DNA of 64,000 nucleotides, from positions 3,612,501-3,676,500 of the forward strand of contig CM036618.1 in the NCBI GenBank assembly GCA_020746105.1, in the 5' to 3' direction. How positions within the stretch are numbered: the first letter of the stretch is position 1; each line of letters opens with the position of its first letter. Positions 1 through 13,609 of this stretch are shown piece after piece. The notes under the pieces are model-generated. The model was not told where the DNA came from and searched no databases. It was given only the letters and a program-made list of their open reading frames with translations. Both the position numbers and the translations under genes were made by a program. Source of the DNA: Trogon surrucura. Lineage: Eukaryota; Chordata; Aves; Trogoniformes; Trogonidae.

Positions 1-3000
1 GCACCCTCACATCCCAGGATGCATGACCCACATGTTATTAGGGATGTAAGGAGCCCTCAGGTGCTTTATGTGAAAGACAGACAAAACCAAATTTGAAGAT
101 CTAGACTAGGCAGCACCTTTTCTGCTGCTCAAACATCTCCTAATCTGCTTGCAAAAGTAGGAATTGGTGCCCTGGAAGGAGTATGGTTTCCCAGCTGTTC
201 TCTAAATGGTGGCAATCTGAGCTTTATCCTCATGTCATTTAGTGTCACGGTTGAATTAAAGAAAATGAGGAGAACTGGTCAGAACAGGTTGCAAATGAGC
301 AGGAGAAGAAGCCAATGTGATTGTTGCCAGCTTGGTGTGTGAATCTACTAAACGAGTTGCTGTCATAGCTCTGATTTTACTCTTTGCTTTTCACCTAGCC
401 AAAGAACAACGTTATCCTTTAGGGAAACACGCAGAAAGTTATTGCTTGTGCATTAATTTTCAGGGTTTGTTGGTTGTTGGGTTGTTTTTGTGAACCCTTA
501 GAATGACCAGAAGGCTATCACAGAAAGGGTGTATCGCTTAAGAAAATCAATTTCACCCCTCTCTTGAGTGGGTCCCACTCGGAATTGCAGCGTGATATCC
601 TTAGTCCTGGGAGGGGAATGCCTGATGTGGATGTCCCGTTTTGGCAACCACAGAGTGATGTTGAACGAGGTAACTTTGAACGTTTGTTAGCAGAGCAGAA
701 AGAAGACAAGTCTCATGCTAAGCCATGGTGGGAAACGTTTTGGAAGTGTTTCCAACACTGTCCACTTTTGGTGGGATTTAACTCACCTAAACATAACCAT
801 CTAAAGGGCACACACCAGACCAAAACTGGAAACCAACTGGGATCAATCCCCACCTGGAGGTATCTTCCTGTCTCTCCTGAGTGTGCAAGGGATCTGGATA
901 CCCAGTTTTTCTGGCTAAATTAGAGGATTGGATCCCATGCTCACAGAGCCAACAGGCAAAGTAGTTTGAACAACCATCCCCAACCAGGGGATGTCAAGAA
1001 GTGTCAAGAAGTACGTTCTCTCTTACGGTCTGAAAGCTGCAACTGGAGTTTTGTCCACAAAGTGAACTTCTGCTGCTGTTTGCCAAGAATACCCTTAAAG
1101 ATTTTGTTTTTTCACATCACAGAAAAGGCCATTTTGACCTGAAACACAGGCCTGCTTCTATTTTAACTCTGAAGGGTGCATCGCTTTACTCTGAAAGGGA
1201 TAGGTAACATGGAGAGGAAAAATATATTGCCAGTCATCTTCCAAGTATTTCTTTCCCTTAATAGATTTTCTTGGTGAGTCACGGAAAGAAGAAGCCTTTG
1301 CAAGTTGCTCCCTTTAAGAAACTGGAGTGTATGAACTTAAAAGATTTTAGCTGCAAGATTACGGATTGAGCCAAACTTGCCCTCTAGGTTCCTCCGTTCG
1401 CTGAATCTAGCAATTAAAAAAATATCTTCCTTTCTTTTTTTTTTTTCCTCAAGGCATTAGTAGGAGCTGCTAACTGGGGCAGAGGATGACTCCACCTGGC
1501 CTCCTTAGGTGGGCACCTCTCAGCACTGAATTTTCAGGGAAGGAAATTAGGTGTTCTGCCTTAAAATGAGGCAGAGAGGAAAAATCTGTGTGTGGGATTA
1601 GCCATTAATACAGTCCACAGATGCCAGCATTCTAATGGCAAGGTCCGAGGAACAACTTTAGTTCTTTGCAAACACCAGCCACAACCGGAGCCTAAAACCT
1701 GTCGTTGTGGGTAGATGGAAGAGCCCAAATTCGTGCAGGAAGAGCAGGTAAGCACACACCCGAGGCAATACATCTGTGTCACATATTATACATCAAACAG
1801 ACAATGTAAAACATGTAAGACCGGGTGAGGTGTCCTGCAATAAGTGATTTGGGTATGAACTGCTGCTTTCTGGAGAATTGAGGAGGTTTCTTGTGCCCAC
1901 GTGGATTTACAGAACAACCGACTGTCAACAACTGCAGCCATGAGCTTCTGCAAGACAGGAATACTGTCCCCAGCTTTTTGACTATGGTTATTTTCAGATA
2001 AATGGGGCTTTAAATTCAGTAGGAAGGCTGGCATGAAGTTCTTGTTAAGGACTCAAGCCCAGAAGACTGGCTGAAAGGAGCACCCATGCAGCCACAGACT
2101 GATGTGGACACTTGTGTTCCCACTGACACACGGAAGAGGTGCCACAAATCCATTCTTCCCATCCTTCCCACTTTTACAAGCTTCAATAAAGACCCCTTCT
2201 GATCCACAGCTGGGTGTGATACCCAGCCCGTCTGTCCCTTGGTCACTTGGAAGAGCTTCACTAAATCAGATGTCCAGCAAGTCAGAAATGGGATGTCATC
2301 TGCCCTAGCCCAAGAAACTTAAGGTCACAAAATGGTGTAATATCTCAAGTTGGGAGGGATCCATAAAGATCAAGACTATTAGATCTGCATGTAGTATGTA
2401 GGGCAAGAGTTGGGTGATGGCAGTAACCCCAGGGTTTTGCCTTTTACCAAAGTGTTTTAGTGCCTGGAGGTGCCACAGCTGAGGAGAGTCCAATAAAGGG
2501 ATTTGAAGAGCGTTAACATGGTGGACGGTGGCTCTCAAGGATGGGCAAGGCTTGAGCGGAAGGAAAAGAGAAGCACAACGGTGGTCATTCAAAACACGAT
2601 GGTGAGGGGATGAAGGTCAAAGCACGGCCCAACGAGTCAGCAGCGGGCCTCACGAACAGAAGAGAGATGGAGGACAAGGGATAGGTTGGTGAAGATCTCA
2701 CCGTAAACTGGCCCGAATCACCTCCCTCTGGTATCGGGAGGGACCCTGCGGTATCTGCAGAGAAGGACCATGAGTGCAAAGAGCTTAAAGGCTTGGTAAG
2801 CATTAGCAACCCCAGTTTGAGAGGCACGGAGGAGCGGGAGTGACGCGCTCAGCGTTGCGTGGTGAGTCAGCGGTGGGCGAGGGACGTGGCAGCCACGTCT
2901 CGTGGCCTCGTGGTTTCCTGAGCTCATCACTGGACGACCCTGTTTCCTCACCAACGCCCTCTCCTCGGCACCCGTTGGTAAACCGGGGTGGGGAAAGAAA

Positions 3001-3180
3001 GGTTATAAAGGCTAAATCCTCCCAGGAGTACGCGCGGCGAGTAACAGGGGAGGAGAATTTTCTACCTTTCATCTAAGGACAGGGAAGAAGTTTACCCAGT
3101 AGAGTCAGGCTATCTGTTATAGCTTTAAGAAATACAAACCCTCTACTTGAATGCTATAGATGGGCATGATCATGTGTTTG
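1..3180. other. 3' flank, no gene recognised
   Basis: Mostly unique-looking, moderately AT-rich DNA. A plus-strand open frame at 564-923 (119 codons) and several shorter ones have no domain, no splice support and no known similarity that I recognise. 2830-3060 is locally CpG-richer. By gene order in mammals the next gene in this direction would be PINX1, but none of its coding sequence is visible. Confidence 0.6.
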
Positions 3181-3185
3181 GATGT

Positions 3186-3272
3186 GTGTATATATTATAC
3201 ACACCCTAACATGGACATACGCTATTATATATTTCTATAATATATAATATAGTATATAATACACACACACAA
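3186..3272. repeat. AT/AC-rich simple repeat
   Basis: Interrupted TA and CA dinucleotide runs: ATATATTATACACACC, then ATTATATATTTC, TAATATATAATATAG and ATACACACACACA. Confidence 0.85.
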
Positions 3273-3344
3273 GCACGTGAGATACTCAAACATCTTAACT
3301 CCTCTTCAAACGCTCTTCTTTGAAGGTCGAGTAACACTCACTAC

Positions 3345-3440
3345 ATTTTCTATATAGACAACTTTGTACATACAAGTCGTAAAGTGCGTTAAAAAGCGCG
3401 TAAAATTTTCTATGTAGAAAACTATATACATACAGCACAC
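3345..3440. repeat. Degenerate tandem duplication, period about 60 bases
   Basis: ATTTTCTATATAGACAACTT at 3345 and ATTTTCTATGTAGAAAACTA at 3405 begin two related units, each followed by a TACATACA word. A short related piece (TATATACAGCACACACACAT) occurs again near 4050. Confidence 0.6.
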
Positions 3441-5454
3441 ACATGTACTAGAACACTTGAAGTTAAGCCAAATTTCACCTTCATCTTCACATCCCCAATA
3501 CCTACAATACAAAACCAGAATTAAAAGAAATACGCAAGGAAACAAATAAATAAAGAAATAAGATATCCTAAAACCCAAGAGAGAGAGAAAAATGAACCGA
3601 GGAACAAAACCCAAAACCAGTCAACAGAAGCCTGGCACATGTAGAAAACATCAACTCACTTGGAGAACATAAAGAGGGTCATGTCCGAACCTCCTTTTTC
3701 TTAAAAACAAAACCAAACCAAACCCCTTTTGTTTATCTGTTTGTTAGCTCTTATTGTTTGAGAAAAGTCACAGTAGCACTCTCACCTTGAACCAGAGTTT
3801 GGAACTTTTTGTGTTTCTTTGTACAAAAGAAAAAACGGTTTAGGTTATGGAAAATAGTTGGGAAATTTGAGGTTGGAGAGAGGAGATAGAGAGAGAAACT
3901 GGAAGATTGCATAGTTGTGAACAGTGGCTTCTCATCAAGGTGAAAAAGTGCATCATCTGATAAAATAGCATTTGATTATTATTTTTTTGTTCGGTTCCAT
4001 ATGTTTTTTTTTTTCCTCAGTCAACTGTACATGTCACACATGAAAAGGTATATACAGCACACACACATGCTAACATTAAACGTCTGACACCGAAACAGCC
4101 ATTCTTTAAATGTTCCATCAGAGTTTTTTTCCATGCAAATTTGTATTCTCCTTAAATACAGTTTTTGCTACATCCTAAGACCACGAACTTGTCTAAGCCC
4201 ATCTCATGTAATTTTGATCATTAGCAACACAAAAAGGGGAAAAGCACCAGAATGGCTCGGTTTGATCACCAAACCTCTGCTTTGACTTCCTTCTTTTTTT
4301 TTCATTTTCATTCCTTCATTCACTGCTGGTTGTTCGCTTTTTCTTTTTTTTTTTCTCTTTTTTTTATTTGTTGTTGTTGTCATTTGTTTGCTTTACTTTT
4401 CCAGAGATGGGAGAAAACAATTGACTTTTTATTTTTGTAAGCGTTCTTGAGGTAAGAGTTATGCTCAGCACCTGGGGCAGGCAACAAAGCTTTCAAAAGC
4501 ATTTGAGAAATGAAGTGTGAGTCCAAACACTGTCACCAATGTCATAAACTAACAACAAAAGAAAACAAACTAAAAAATGGAGGTGAATATTCCAGGTTTC
4601 CATGCTCATTAAACCACTCACCCTCTTTCCATCCCTCTTTCCTCTTCCCAAAAATCATGAACAGAATTAAAAGGAAATAAAAAGCGACTTGGAACATTCC
4701 CTCTTGCACCAGCCAAACGAAAAAAAGACAGGTGGTGGGCATTGAAGAGGATCCTTCAAAAGCTTTTTCATGCTTGCTGCCTGCCTCAAGTGTATTTTAA
4801 TATATGTCTGATCATTTACATTTATATAGGAAAGTCATATTTGTTACACTTTATACAGGATCGCTTCGTTTTTGTCCTTTTTTAACCTTTTCACTTTTTT
4901 TTGTTTTTTTGGATAAAGAGTTGGTTATAACAATCTACAGTAAGGCTGCACAGGAAGAATTCTGTGTATTTTTTATATATATATTTTTTTTTCTCTAAGA
5001 ACCAAAGTATATAAAATGAGGTTTGAATCTAGCACCTTTTACAGTATTATTGGTGTTGTTCCCTTTAGTAGAAAATCCCTTCACTCAACATCCCTTCTAC
5101 CATCTATCTCTCGTTTCAGCAATACTTCAAAGGTAACGATAAGGTGACAATTTACCCAACCCAGCAGTCCCTTCATTAAAATAAAAAGTCCCCTCTGAAG
5201 TCAGGCAGAACTACTCATGTGAGCAAAGCCAACTCCCTTCACCAGCTTCCCTCCTCCCCGCTGGCGAGGGCTCGGCTCGCTCGGAGCAGCGCGGAAAACC
5301 GAGCATCCCAAGAGGGGAGAAAAAATAAAATGACACCAAGTTGCAGTCTCGCTGGGGAAGCTAAAATGTAGAGGCACGCCAGCGGATGGTTTGGCTAGCG
5401 GGGGGAAGAATGCCGCAGGTTGCATCGCCTCCGTGCAAAGAAAAGCCAAAGATG

Positions 5455-5822
5455 CTGCCCCGGCGTGCCACCCTGGGGTAGATGCCACCCTGGGATGCTG
5501 CCATGGGATGCTACCTCAGGATGCAGCTCGGGGATGCTACCCTGGGATGCTGGCCTGGATGCCACCCCAAGATGCTCTCCTGGGATGCCACCCAAGGATG
5601 CAGTTCTGGGAGGCCACCCCGGGATGCTGCCCTGGATGCCACCCCAAGATGCTCTCCTGGGATGCCACCCAAGGATGCAGTTCTGGGAGGCCACCCCGGG
5701 ATGCTGCCCTGGATGTCACCCCAAGATGCTCTCCTGGGATGCCACCCAAGGATGCAGCTCTCTGAGGCCACCCCGGGATGCTGCCCTGGATGCCACCCCA
5801 AGATGCTGTTGCAGGATGCAGG
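5455..5822. repeat. GC-rich minisatellite with 77-base higher-order unit
   Basis: Three full 77-base units start at 5557, 5634 and 5711, and a partial fourth starts at 5788. Units 1 and 2 look identical. Unit 3 differs at a few bases (GTCACC for GCCACC, and a changed AGCTCTCTG). The unit is built from shorter GGGATGCTGCCCT / GGATGCCACCC words, which continue degenerately to the left from about 5455. Because 77 is not a multiple of three, each unit is read in a different frame. The absence of stops in several frames creates long artificial open frames on both strands (146-210 codons). Confidence 0.93.
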
Positions 5823-5829
5823 ATGCTGC

Positions 5830-8370
5830 CCTGTGGGTCCCACCGCCCTCTTCTCGTGGCAAGGGGAGACATCCCCATCCTGTGACAGGAGGAAGACAGC
5901 ACCTTGCAGCACATGCTGGTGACGGGGGAGGGCTGTTTGGGGGAAACTGCTACGGTGGGAAACAGCGCGTTTCTGGGGAGGAGAAGGCCAGGAGAAGAGG
6001 AGGGAGCTGGAAAACAGACACGGGGAAGAGAAGCTCCTCGCCAATGTTGTAATGCTTTACAGGATGTTGAGCTGTTAGTTTCACTCAAGCAGTGTGTAAT
6101 CCTTTAGAGGAATGGCACATTCCCCATACAGCGGCATCAGAACCTCAACTATATATATATAATTATAACTATAGCAATATATCTATCTATCTATATTTAT
6201 ATACGTATGCATTAAAGTCTGTTACTGCACTGGCACGTAATATAGAGGAAAAGTACTGGCGTTGCTGTTCGATGCAAGTGGTTGCCTTGACTGAAGTCCT
6301 GTGAAGGGTGAGCACCACAAGAGAAGGCACCACGAGGTTTTCAGAATTGAAATATTGCCGCCCTTATACAGCCGCCGTCAACAAATATAAAGGGCTTTTT
6401 GGAGTTAGTGAGGGCAGGGTGGGGCCAGGCCAAATCCTGGCCTCGCTGATGGCAGAAAAAAACCAGGGCATTCCCAGAAAAAAATCGTGGGGTTCATGCA
6501 GGGTGGCTGGCTCCTTGGTGATATGGAGACCAGAATCTGGCCTTTTAAGGGGCACGTTGATTTAGCAAGCTCTTATGTAACACTTTGGATGCTTTTTAGT
6601 AGCCTTCCCGAAATTAAAATGATCGCAGCTTGCCACATTCAACATGCTTGCACCGGCGTAAGGAAAGCAGAATGGGACTTTGAATGCTCAAAGCGTAATC
6701 TAACGGGCACAGCCTCACGTGGATTGCCTCCTGGGATGTGCTGGATGCCTTCAGCTTCCACTAAAGGAAGGGAAAGTCGAAGGCACTCAGTGAGTCTGAT
6801 CTCATCCCTCCGCAGAGCCTTGCCCTGAATATCTCAATCTGTCACTCCCTGGGAGCCTAGAGAAGAAATTGTCCTGGACACAGACAACGATCTTGATGGA
6901 TTTACATAAGTCCCACTGGACTGAGATGGAGATCAGAATCTGCACATCTGGTTCCCTAAGCTCTTAGCCCCTCATCCTCATTCACTCCTTACTCCGCCAA
7001 AACCTCCGTTGCGCTAAGTATTTGGGGTAGCTCTTGCTCTATTTCTTTTGCTCATAAATTCACACTCAAGCGCGCACACGCATGCATGCCTTGCCCTCCA
7101 AGACGTAGAAATTCGAGGAAGAGCTGGGGAATAAGAGAGAATGCATACTCCGAGCTCTCCCGTGAGATGAGACGTCGCTACAGACACTGCCTATAAACAA
7201 CGGGCTTCCCATGCGTAAGGTAATTGCTTGGCGATCGAAAAAAAGAAAAAGAAGAGACTCGCAGGCACTCTATGCCAAGTTAATAGCACCAGTTTTGCAT
7301 CGTGTTGACACCTGTCAGCCCATCCGATCTAAACCACCCTCGCTCTTCAGACAGCTGCTGACAAGCCGCCTGCCCCTGCTCTCGGCGCCGTTGCCCCAAA
7401 TCAAGGGCAACGCCACTGAGATCAGCAGAAATGAGCTTGTTGGACATAGAGGAGGGTCAGCTCTGCCCTCGGCCACTTCTTTTGGCCAGCTCTGAGCAGA
7501 GATCGTTGGCAGTCCTTGTATCTCCCAAGCACCATGTGTGAAGCTTGCTGGCAGAAGCTAGAAATGGTGCTGAAGCACCATTGTGGGGGAGGAAAGGAGT
7601 TGCCTGTGGTAGGACTTGATTTCCTTGATCGTTCAGATCTAGTTCAGATCCCAGTCCCTTCACACCCCTCGCAAGGATGGCTCAGGCAGAGAAATGACCT
7701 AGGAAGGAGCCGACTTCTCCCAGTCGAACTGGCAGATCTTTGATCCTAACTTGGACGGGTGGGCATCTTCACCTGCAAGCCACGCTGGGTCAGAACGGCA
7801 CCAGAAGGACAACTTCAGAATGAATGACCTGGGTCCGGAATGGGCTGAGTTTGGTTAATAAGGCAAGATTCAAGGCATGGGCATGACTGAGATTCAAGCA
7901 TAGTTAACAAAAATCATATTTCTTACTAGGAAAGCTTAGATCTTTACTTCCGTCTGACATGCTTGATCGAGAGGGTCCAGGGTGAGCAGACCCCTTGTTT
8001 GGAAGGTTTCCAACTAGACAGGATTTAGGGAGGGAGAACAAGACACGGGGATGCCTGTGGCTTGAGCTCTTGGGAAGGCGCCTGACGACCCACGTGCTCT
8101 TTCCATCTCTGCGGTCTCCAACTCCATGACCCAATGGGACTGTGCTAAATCCCTGGCTTCTCAGCTGACTTCCCCAAATGCTTTCTAAAGGAGAAAAGCA
8201 CTTCCTAAAAACTTAAGTGTGGCATCTTGAGCAAGGGCTGCGTCTCCTCGAGAAAACCAATTTCAGATCAACTTGCCTCCTGGTCTCTGCTGGGCTGCAT
8301 GGGGACAGGGGAAAGGTGACATCCTGCATTGCTTTGTCCTGCTCTGCCCAATGCCACCACAGAGCTCTTG
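5830..8370. other. No gene recognised; one short AT simple repeat
   Basis: An (AT)5 run and (ATCT)n-like stretch lies at about 6150-6212. The rest is unique-looking DNA with short open frames only. Confidence 0.6.
6150..6212. repeat. AT / ATCT microsatellite
   Basis: TATATATATATAATTATAAC is followed by ATATATCTATCTATCTAT and more TA-rich sequence. Confidence 0.85.
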
Positions 8371-8377
8371 ACGTTAA

Positions 8378-8555
8378 GGTCTTTAAGCACTTCACCAACA
8401 CTGACTAAATAATCCTCACACCATCCTTGGTGGGGTAGGCTTTACACCTCCCATTTTACAGACAGGGAAACTGAGGCACGAAGCAGATACTTGACTTGCC
8501 CGAGATCACACAAATAACCACAGGGAAACTAAAGGCTATTTTGGGGGCAGGTCCA
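8378..8555 (+). mobile_element. MIR SINE remnant
   Basis: The order of MIR landmarks is kept: TTTAAGCACTT, AATCCTCACA, GGTGGGGTAGGC, CCCATTTTACAGACAGGGAA, ACTGAGGCACG, then CTTGCCCGAGATCACACAA. It lies in the plus orientation and is diverged, consistent with great age. Confidence 0.85.
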
Positions 8556-9830
8556 CGTCCCGCTTCACACAAGGAGGTCCTAAGTCTGGCTGCAATCCTA
8601 GTGTGCCTGCTGTCAGGCAAATGGACAATATTCAGCGGATAAAGTTTATCACGTTGCAGAAACATTAGAAGAACCCAGGTGTCCTCCTTTAATAGCTTCT
8701 TCTCAGCATTTTGTAGTGATTGGGGAATTTGTTCTCCTTGAATAAGGTTTATCTGCGGAGTATTTTTCTGGGGTTTGAATGTTAACAACGAGTTCCAGCA
8801 GTGATTAGTCAAATTTCAGTGTTTATGGGAAAAGTGGTACTTCGGAAACGTAAGTGTTTAAATTGTGCTATTCTCTGCGGCTGTGCCAATTTTCCAGCAC
8901 TATCGAAATCCACTCATCAAAAAACGCTCCTCGGATGACAGTTAATTTGAGAAGTTACCGTGAACTTTCCGAATTCCTTTCAATCGGAAGGTGCTCAAGA
9001 GCTCTGCAAGAAAGCACGTAACTATCCCGTTCTCCCAGCACTTTTGTAGGGTAGACAAGGGTCTTCAAACCCATGTTGCAAAACCTGGGGGTGGGATGGC
9101 TGATGCAAGCCAGGCAACAGCCTGACCATTCCCATATCACGTGCCCTGGCACACAGGGAACATCTTAGATCTGCCAGCAGAGACAACCCTCAAATCCTCT
9201 TGACTTTCCCAACCAACAGCCCATAGCAGAGATGGAGAGAGAACATGTATCTTCAGGCGCTATCAATTAACCTTCCATGCACAACATCCAAAAATAGACG
9301 CAACAACGGGATGCTACTTCCTTGCAATCAAAAAAAGTCCTTCAAAGCTTCCAAAAAAACACAGCCTTTCTGTGAAAAATCCTATATTTAGGGAACAGCT
9401 CCATGGTGGGACATGCTATGTCAGGTCACCTTAAGTCTGGAGGAGATTACACCAGGGCCTCACCCCAGCTGTTATCTCGTACTGGTTTCTTACTGGGGGT
9501 AATGACATTGGCTTTAGTGGAATGGTCTGAACTCGGCCCGGTGACGTGAGCAGAAATCACCAGACCTGGATGTGAGATAGTCCTTCCCTGAGTAATTTAA
9601 ACACTTTTGAAACTACTTCCCATTCCTCACCAGAACAAAAAGGCTGGAATGGTAAAACGGTTTGCAGAATGGAAATATTAGCCAAAACTATTGTGGGCTT
9701 TTTTTTTTTTTTTTTTTAAATGACAGAAACGTGTTTTCCACCCCAGAAAAAAAAAGGTTTAGATCCATTTTGAGAGGGGGGCACATTTTGTAGCTAATAA
9801 TAAGCTTCAATGTTCAATGTAAAATCTCTT

Positions 9831-9917
9831 CCCTCTCTGGCAGGGGGATTGGACTTGATGATCTTTCGAGGTCCCTTCTAATCCCTAACATTCTATGATT
9901 CTATGATTCTATGATTC
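9831..9917 (+). mobile_element. CR1 LINE, 3' end only
   Basis: About 87 bases: GGGGGATTGGACTTGATGAT, then GGTCCCTTCTAATCCCTAAC and three ATTCTATG tail units. The element is severely 5'-truncated, as is usual for CR1. It is the only CR1 copy seen below 20 kb. Confidence 0.95.
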
Positions 9918-12900
9918 TCCCTACATCGAGAAGATGAGGGGGGCAAGGGATTTGGCTGTGATACATATTCAGAAAGTTTTTATAGAAAACTGCAGTTACA
10001 ACCAATTTAAGGCTTGCTGAATCGCTCATGTAGGAGGCCAATGGATGAGGGCGAACCAGTCCACTGCCCCTACTACTTATCTGTAATAAATTTGCACCAG
10101 TAATTGCTGAAAAAAAACCCAATAACAACGAAAAAACCCATGTTACATGGGAACGGTGTGAAACTGCAGCAGTTTGAGGGGGAACACTAGATGTGTGGTT
10201 TCTCTTGCAGTCGTGCCAGCTCGGGGCAAGTCCGTTGAAGTCAAGTGGCTTCAACTCCAGGCTACGGAAATTTCTACGGAGGGAGCGCGTGCACCTCCGA
10301 GCCAGAAATAAAATCCTAAAGCGAACGGACTGCAGATGTAATCGTCTGGCATTTGTGCTGGGTTTTCTTGGGGAAGAACGATCTTTGCTTTTACGGTGGA
10401 GGGAAGGACAGGGTTGGCGTGCAGGTGGCGTTCAGCTGGGTCTGAGGGAGGGAGGCTCTGGCAGCAGCGCCTTTTATTGGTAAATACCGCTCGAAAGGAA
10501 AACACGAGCTGCTCGTCCTTGTGACTGATGAACGGGAATGGCATCTGGAGAGAAAACAATAATCATTCCCTTGAAGTGGCATTTGGCATTTGAATCTGAA
10601 GGGCTGGAAATGAGAGCTGGGAGGTTTAATTCCTGCAAGGGAGGGCCCAGCTTGCTGCGGGTGCTAACTAGGCTGTTCTCGTTGCAATGGTGATACTTGT
10701 GGAAGGGGAAAACACCTTTTCCCCAGCAAAAGCCAAAGACTATATAGGTCAGGGTTGTGCTACACCCAGGTTTTGTGCTACACTCTGATTTTGTCCAGGT
10801 TTTGCCTGGGTTCTGACAAAATCTACAAGCTCAAACCGGAAATCTGTTATCATAGGTTAATAAAAAAAAAACAACAGAGCCCAGTTTGGGCTCTGCTGGC
10901 ACCAGTAGAAATGCTTATTTTCAGCACGGGGAGTGGAAGGAGGCCCCATGGACATCAGTGGAGCTTTACTGATTTACACTGACACTGCATTTGGCCCTCG
11001 TTTTTGGTCTGATTTTGGCTTCCATTTTTTTTAAGAGGATGAAAATCAGTTGGTACAGCATTTCCTCAGAAGGAACTTAAGCTTCTGATGGTCTTTCATC
11101 CCTGTTTTTACTTCAACCAAGCATACAAGGAGTATTTATTTCAACTCTGCTTGCAAATCCCAAATTGCTAGCACCTCATACCAGAAAATACCTTCCTCAT
11201 CTCAGAAAGCCCTTTGGAATTCACAATGTGTTCATATATATATATTAAAACATATATACTGTTGCAGTAACATGGCATGTATGCTTTCTATATTTCCACA
11301 GGACTGTGTATATAGACACAGACATACATGTTGATTAGTCCCTTTAATCCTGAAAATTCACAGCGACCCACTTCACATCAAACCTAATATATAGTGGGAG
11401 GAGTTCCCTCTCTCCTCCCGCATTATTATCTTTGCAGTTAAAGTAGCTGTTGCTGCTGAAGCGGATCAAAGCAAAATGACCAGGTGCAAGCACAGCCAGG
11501 TGGATTTACTATTAAAAGTACGTTTTCAGGAAAATTAAAGGGCGATTTATTGATAAGGTGAACTTTTTGTCCCCCCTTTTTTTTTAAAATATATATATAT
11601 ATATATATATATAATGCCCTCAATACCTTATAGGCTATATCCTATTTACTTCCATGAGGTGGGCGACAACTAACTTTGAAAGCAGTTTGCATCAACATAT
11701 TTTATTTTTTTCCTCTCTACTAGATACACATGAGACTTTCATTGCTTTCAAAACTGCCCTTGCCCTCTCTCACCCCTCTCAGTCCACCCCTGTTCAAGAC
11801 ACAGACGTGTGGTGCTTCTTAGGACAAAGAGGGACAACCTAGACGTTGGCCAGCGTTTGGTTGGGTCGAACAAAGCAGTTAGCATAGCACCGAAGGAGTT
11901 ACATTGCTGTTTTTGTTATTTTTTTCTTTTCCCAGCTTCAATCTTTTTTTTTGAGGGGGGGGAACAGAAGCAGTAAAAAGAACCCAGAAGCACCGAGCTG
12001 AGTGCTTAAAAAAGGGCAAATAAATGGCTGGGGAGAAGAACGGGGAAGGAACAGACCCAAAGCCGCCGCAGATGAGCGAGTGGCCCACCTGCACGAGTAG
12101 GGTTTCTGAATTTGCCCTGCTCCAGCGGGAAGATCCGCAGCTGCCTGGTTAGTCGTGTGGAAGAGCCTGGCCCACGCGGCCAGAAGATCTGGAACAACCT
12201 CCCCGTGGTGGACGCAAGAAAGGGGCAGGGAAAGTACATGGCAGACCAAGAGAGAGTTGGAGGAGGAAGGGTTCCTAGCTTTGTTCTTGCTTCATGCAAG
12301 GCAAGTCTTGGGTTAGAGAAGACAACGGCTGCCTGAAACACCACCTGGTTATCCAGAACAGACCAGGTTTCACAGTCCTTACTCAGGAGAGAAAACGAGA
12401 CCCAACAACAGACGCGGGAGTTTTGCCTGAGTAAGGAGTGCGTGAGCAGACCTCAAAAAGCTTTTCTGAAAGGGAGCAGGGAGTCTTGCCTTGCATTGCA
12501 TTTCCGAAAGAGGCGTTATATAATAGTCAGGACACTTAGACAAGAAAAACACTCGGCTCCAAAACACACACAAAAATACAACCCAGGCTTTCTATCACAG
12601 GTTTGTTTTTTTTCCCTTCCGAATTATCCGACAAGTGGTGATACTTTGGGCAACGAACTGGTTCCCTTCCCTCATTCTAAAGAAAGTTATCTTGGTTTTC
12701 ACCCGAGTGTCTTGGGGTTCGACCAGGGATGAATCCACCTCGATGGACACGTAATGGACAGTCAAAACTCCCGCGGACGGCAAAGGAAGTTTTGCCTGCA
12801 GGAGGATGGTGAAGGCAGGCCTGGTTTAGTCTCTCTGGATGTGGCACCGATTTTTCTGCAGGAAAAGGGGGTACTTCGAGCAAAACTGAGTCTAGCTCAT

Positions 12901-13609
12901 CCTTTCACAACACACCTTCATGTAAGGAAACAGTTCACAAAAAAGCTACTGTACAACCAAGTAAACTGCAATTATTGTGCTGTCTTAGGCAGTCAAGAAA
13001 CGTAAAAGGCAAAAACAACACCAAAAAAAAAGAAAAGAAAAGGATTTTTTTCACGTGTTTATCAGTTGAGACGCTAATTTTCCCATGCCTACAAGAGTCC
13101 TCAGCAAAGAGTATACCAGCCTCCCAAATAAGGTCCAGGCTATTCCAAAACAGCGTGAGCAAATTTTTCACTGTATTCAGATGGAAGCTGATGGCTGAAA
13201 GATTAGTGCACATTAACCGTGGCTGATGAGACCAACTTTTAAAGAAATTCAAGTATTCATCAGTAATCTGTTCGGTTCAGAAATACTTTTGCGATCTTTA
13301 GCTTCAAGTTTCCAGAAACAGAAAAAGGAAAAGGGAAAGGTCACCTGTTGTGTAAGAAAATAATATTGCAAACAGTGCTATTACATTTGACCGGGAAAGC
13401 AAGGCTGTTCAGTTGGCGCACAACAATTTTTTCCTTGCTCGTGGGGAGAGAAAAGACTTAAGATCACTTTTCTCGACACATGCACGCACCGGCAGGTTCT
13501 CCTTCCGCGTGTTGTAACAAACTCCTCTACTGCTCGTTCCCCATAACAGCACAAACCCAGCAAGAATGACATTTTTTTTTTTTTACGGCGCACCTTTACT
13601 TCCAGCACC
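9918..13609. other. No gene recognised; short TA microsatellite inside
   Basis: Short open frames only. (TA)n runs are at about 11234-11246 and 11588-11613. Nothing else nameable. Confidence 0.6.
11588..11613. repeat. (AT)13 microsatellite
   Basis: An uninterrupted dinucleotide run of 26 bases, preceded by a T-rich stretch. Confidence 0.93.

Noticed and set aside
564..923. 119-codon open frame as a candidate small gene
   Set aside because: No conserved features and no supporting splice or promoter signals. The length is within chance expectation.
5420..6088. Several long open frames on both strands (up to 210 codons)
   Set aside because: They are by-products of the 77-base minisatellite, which lacks stops in several frames.
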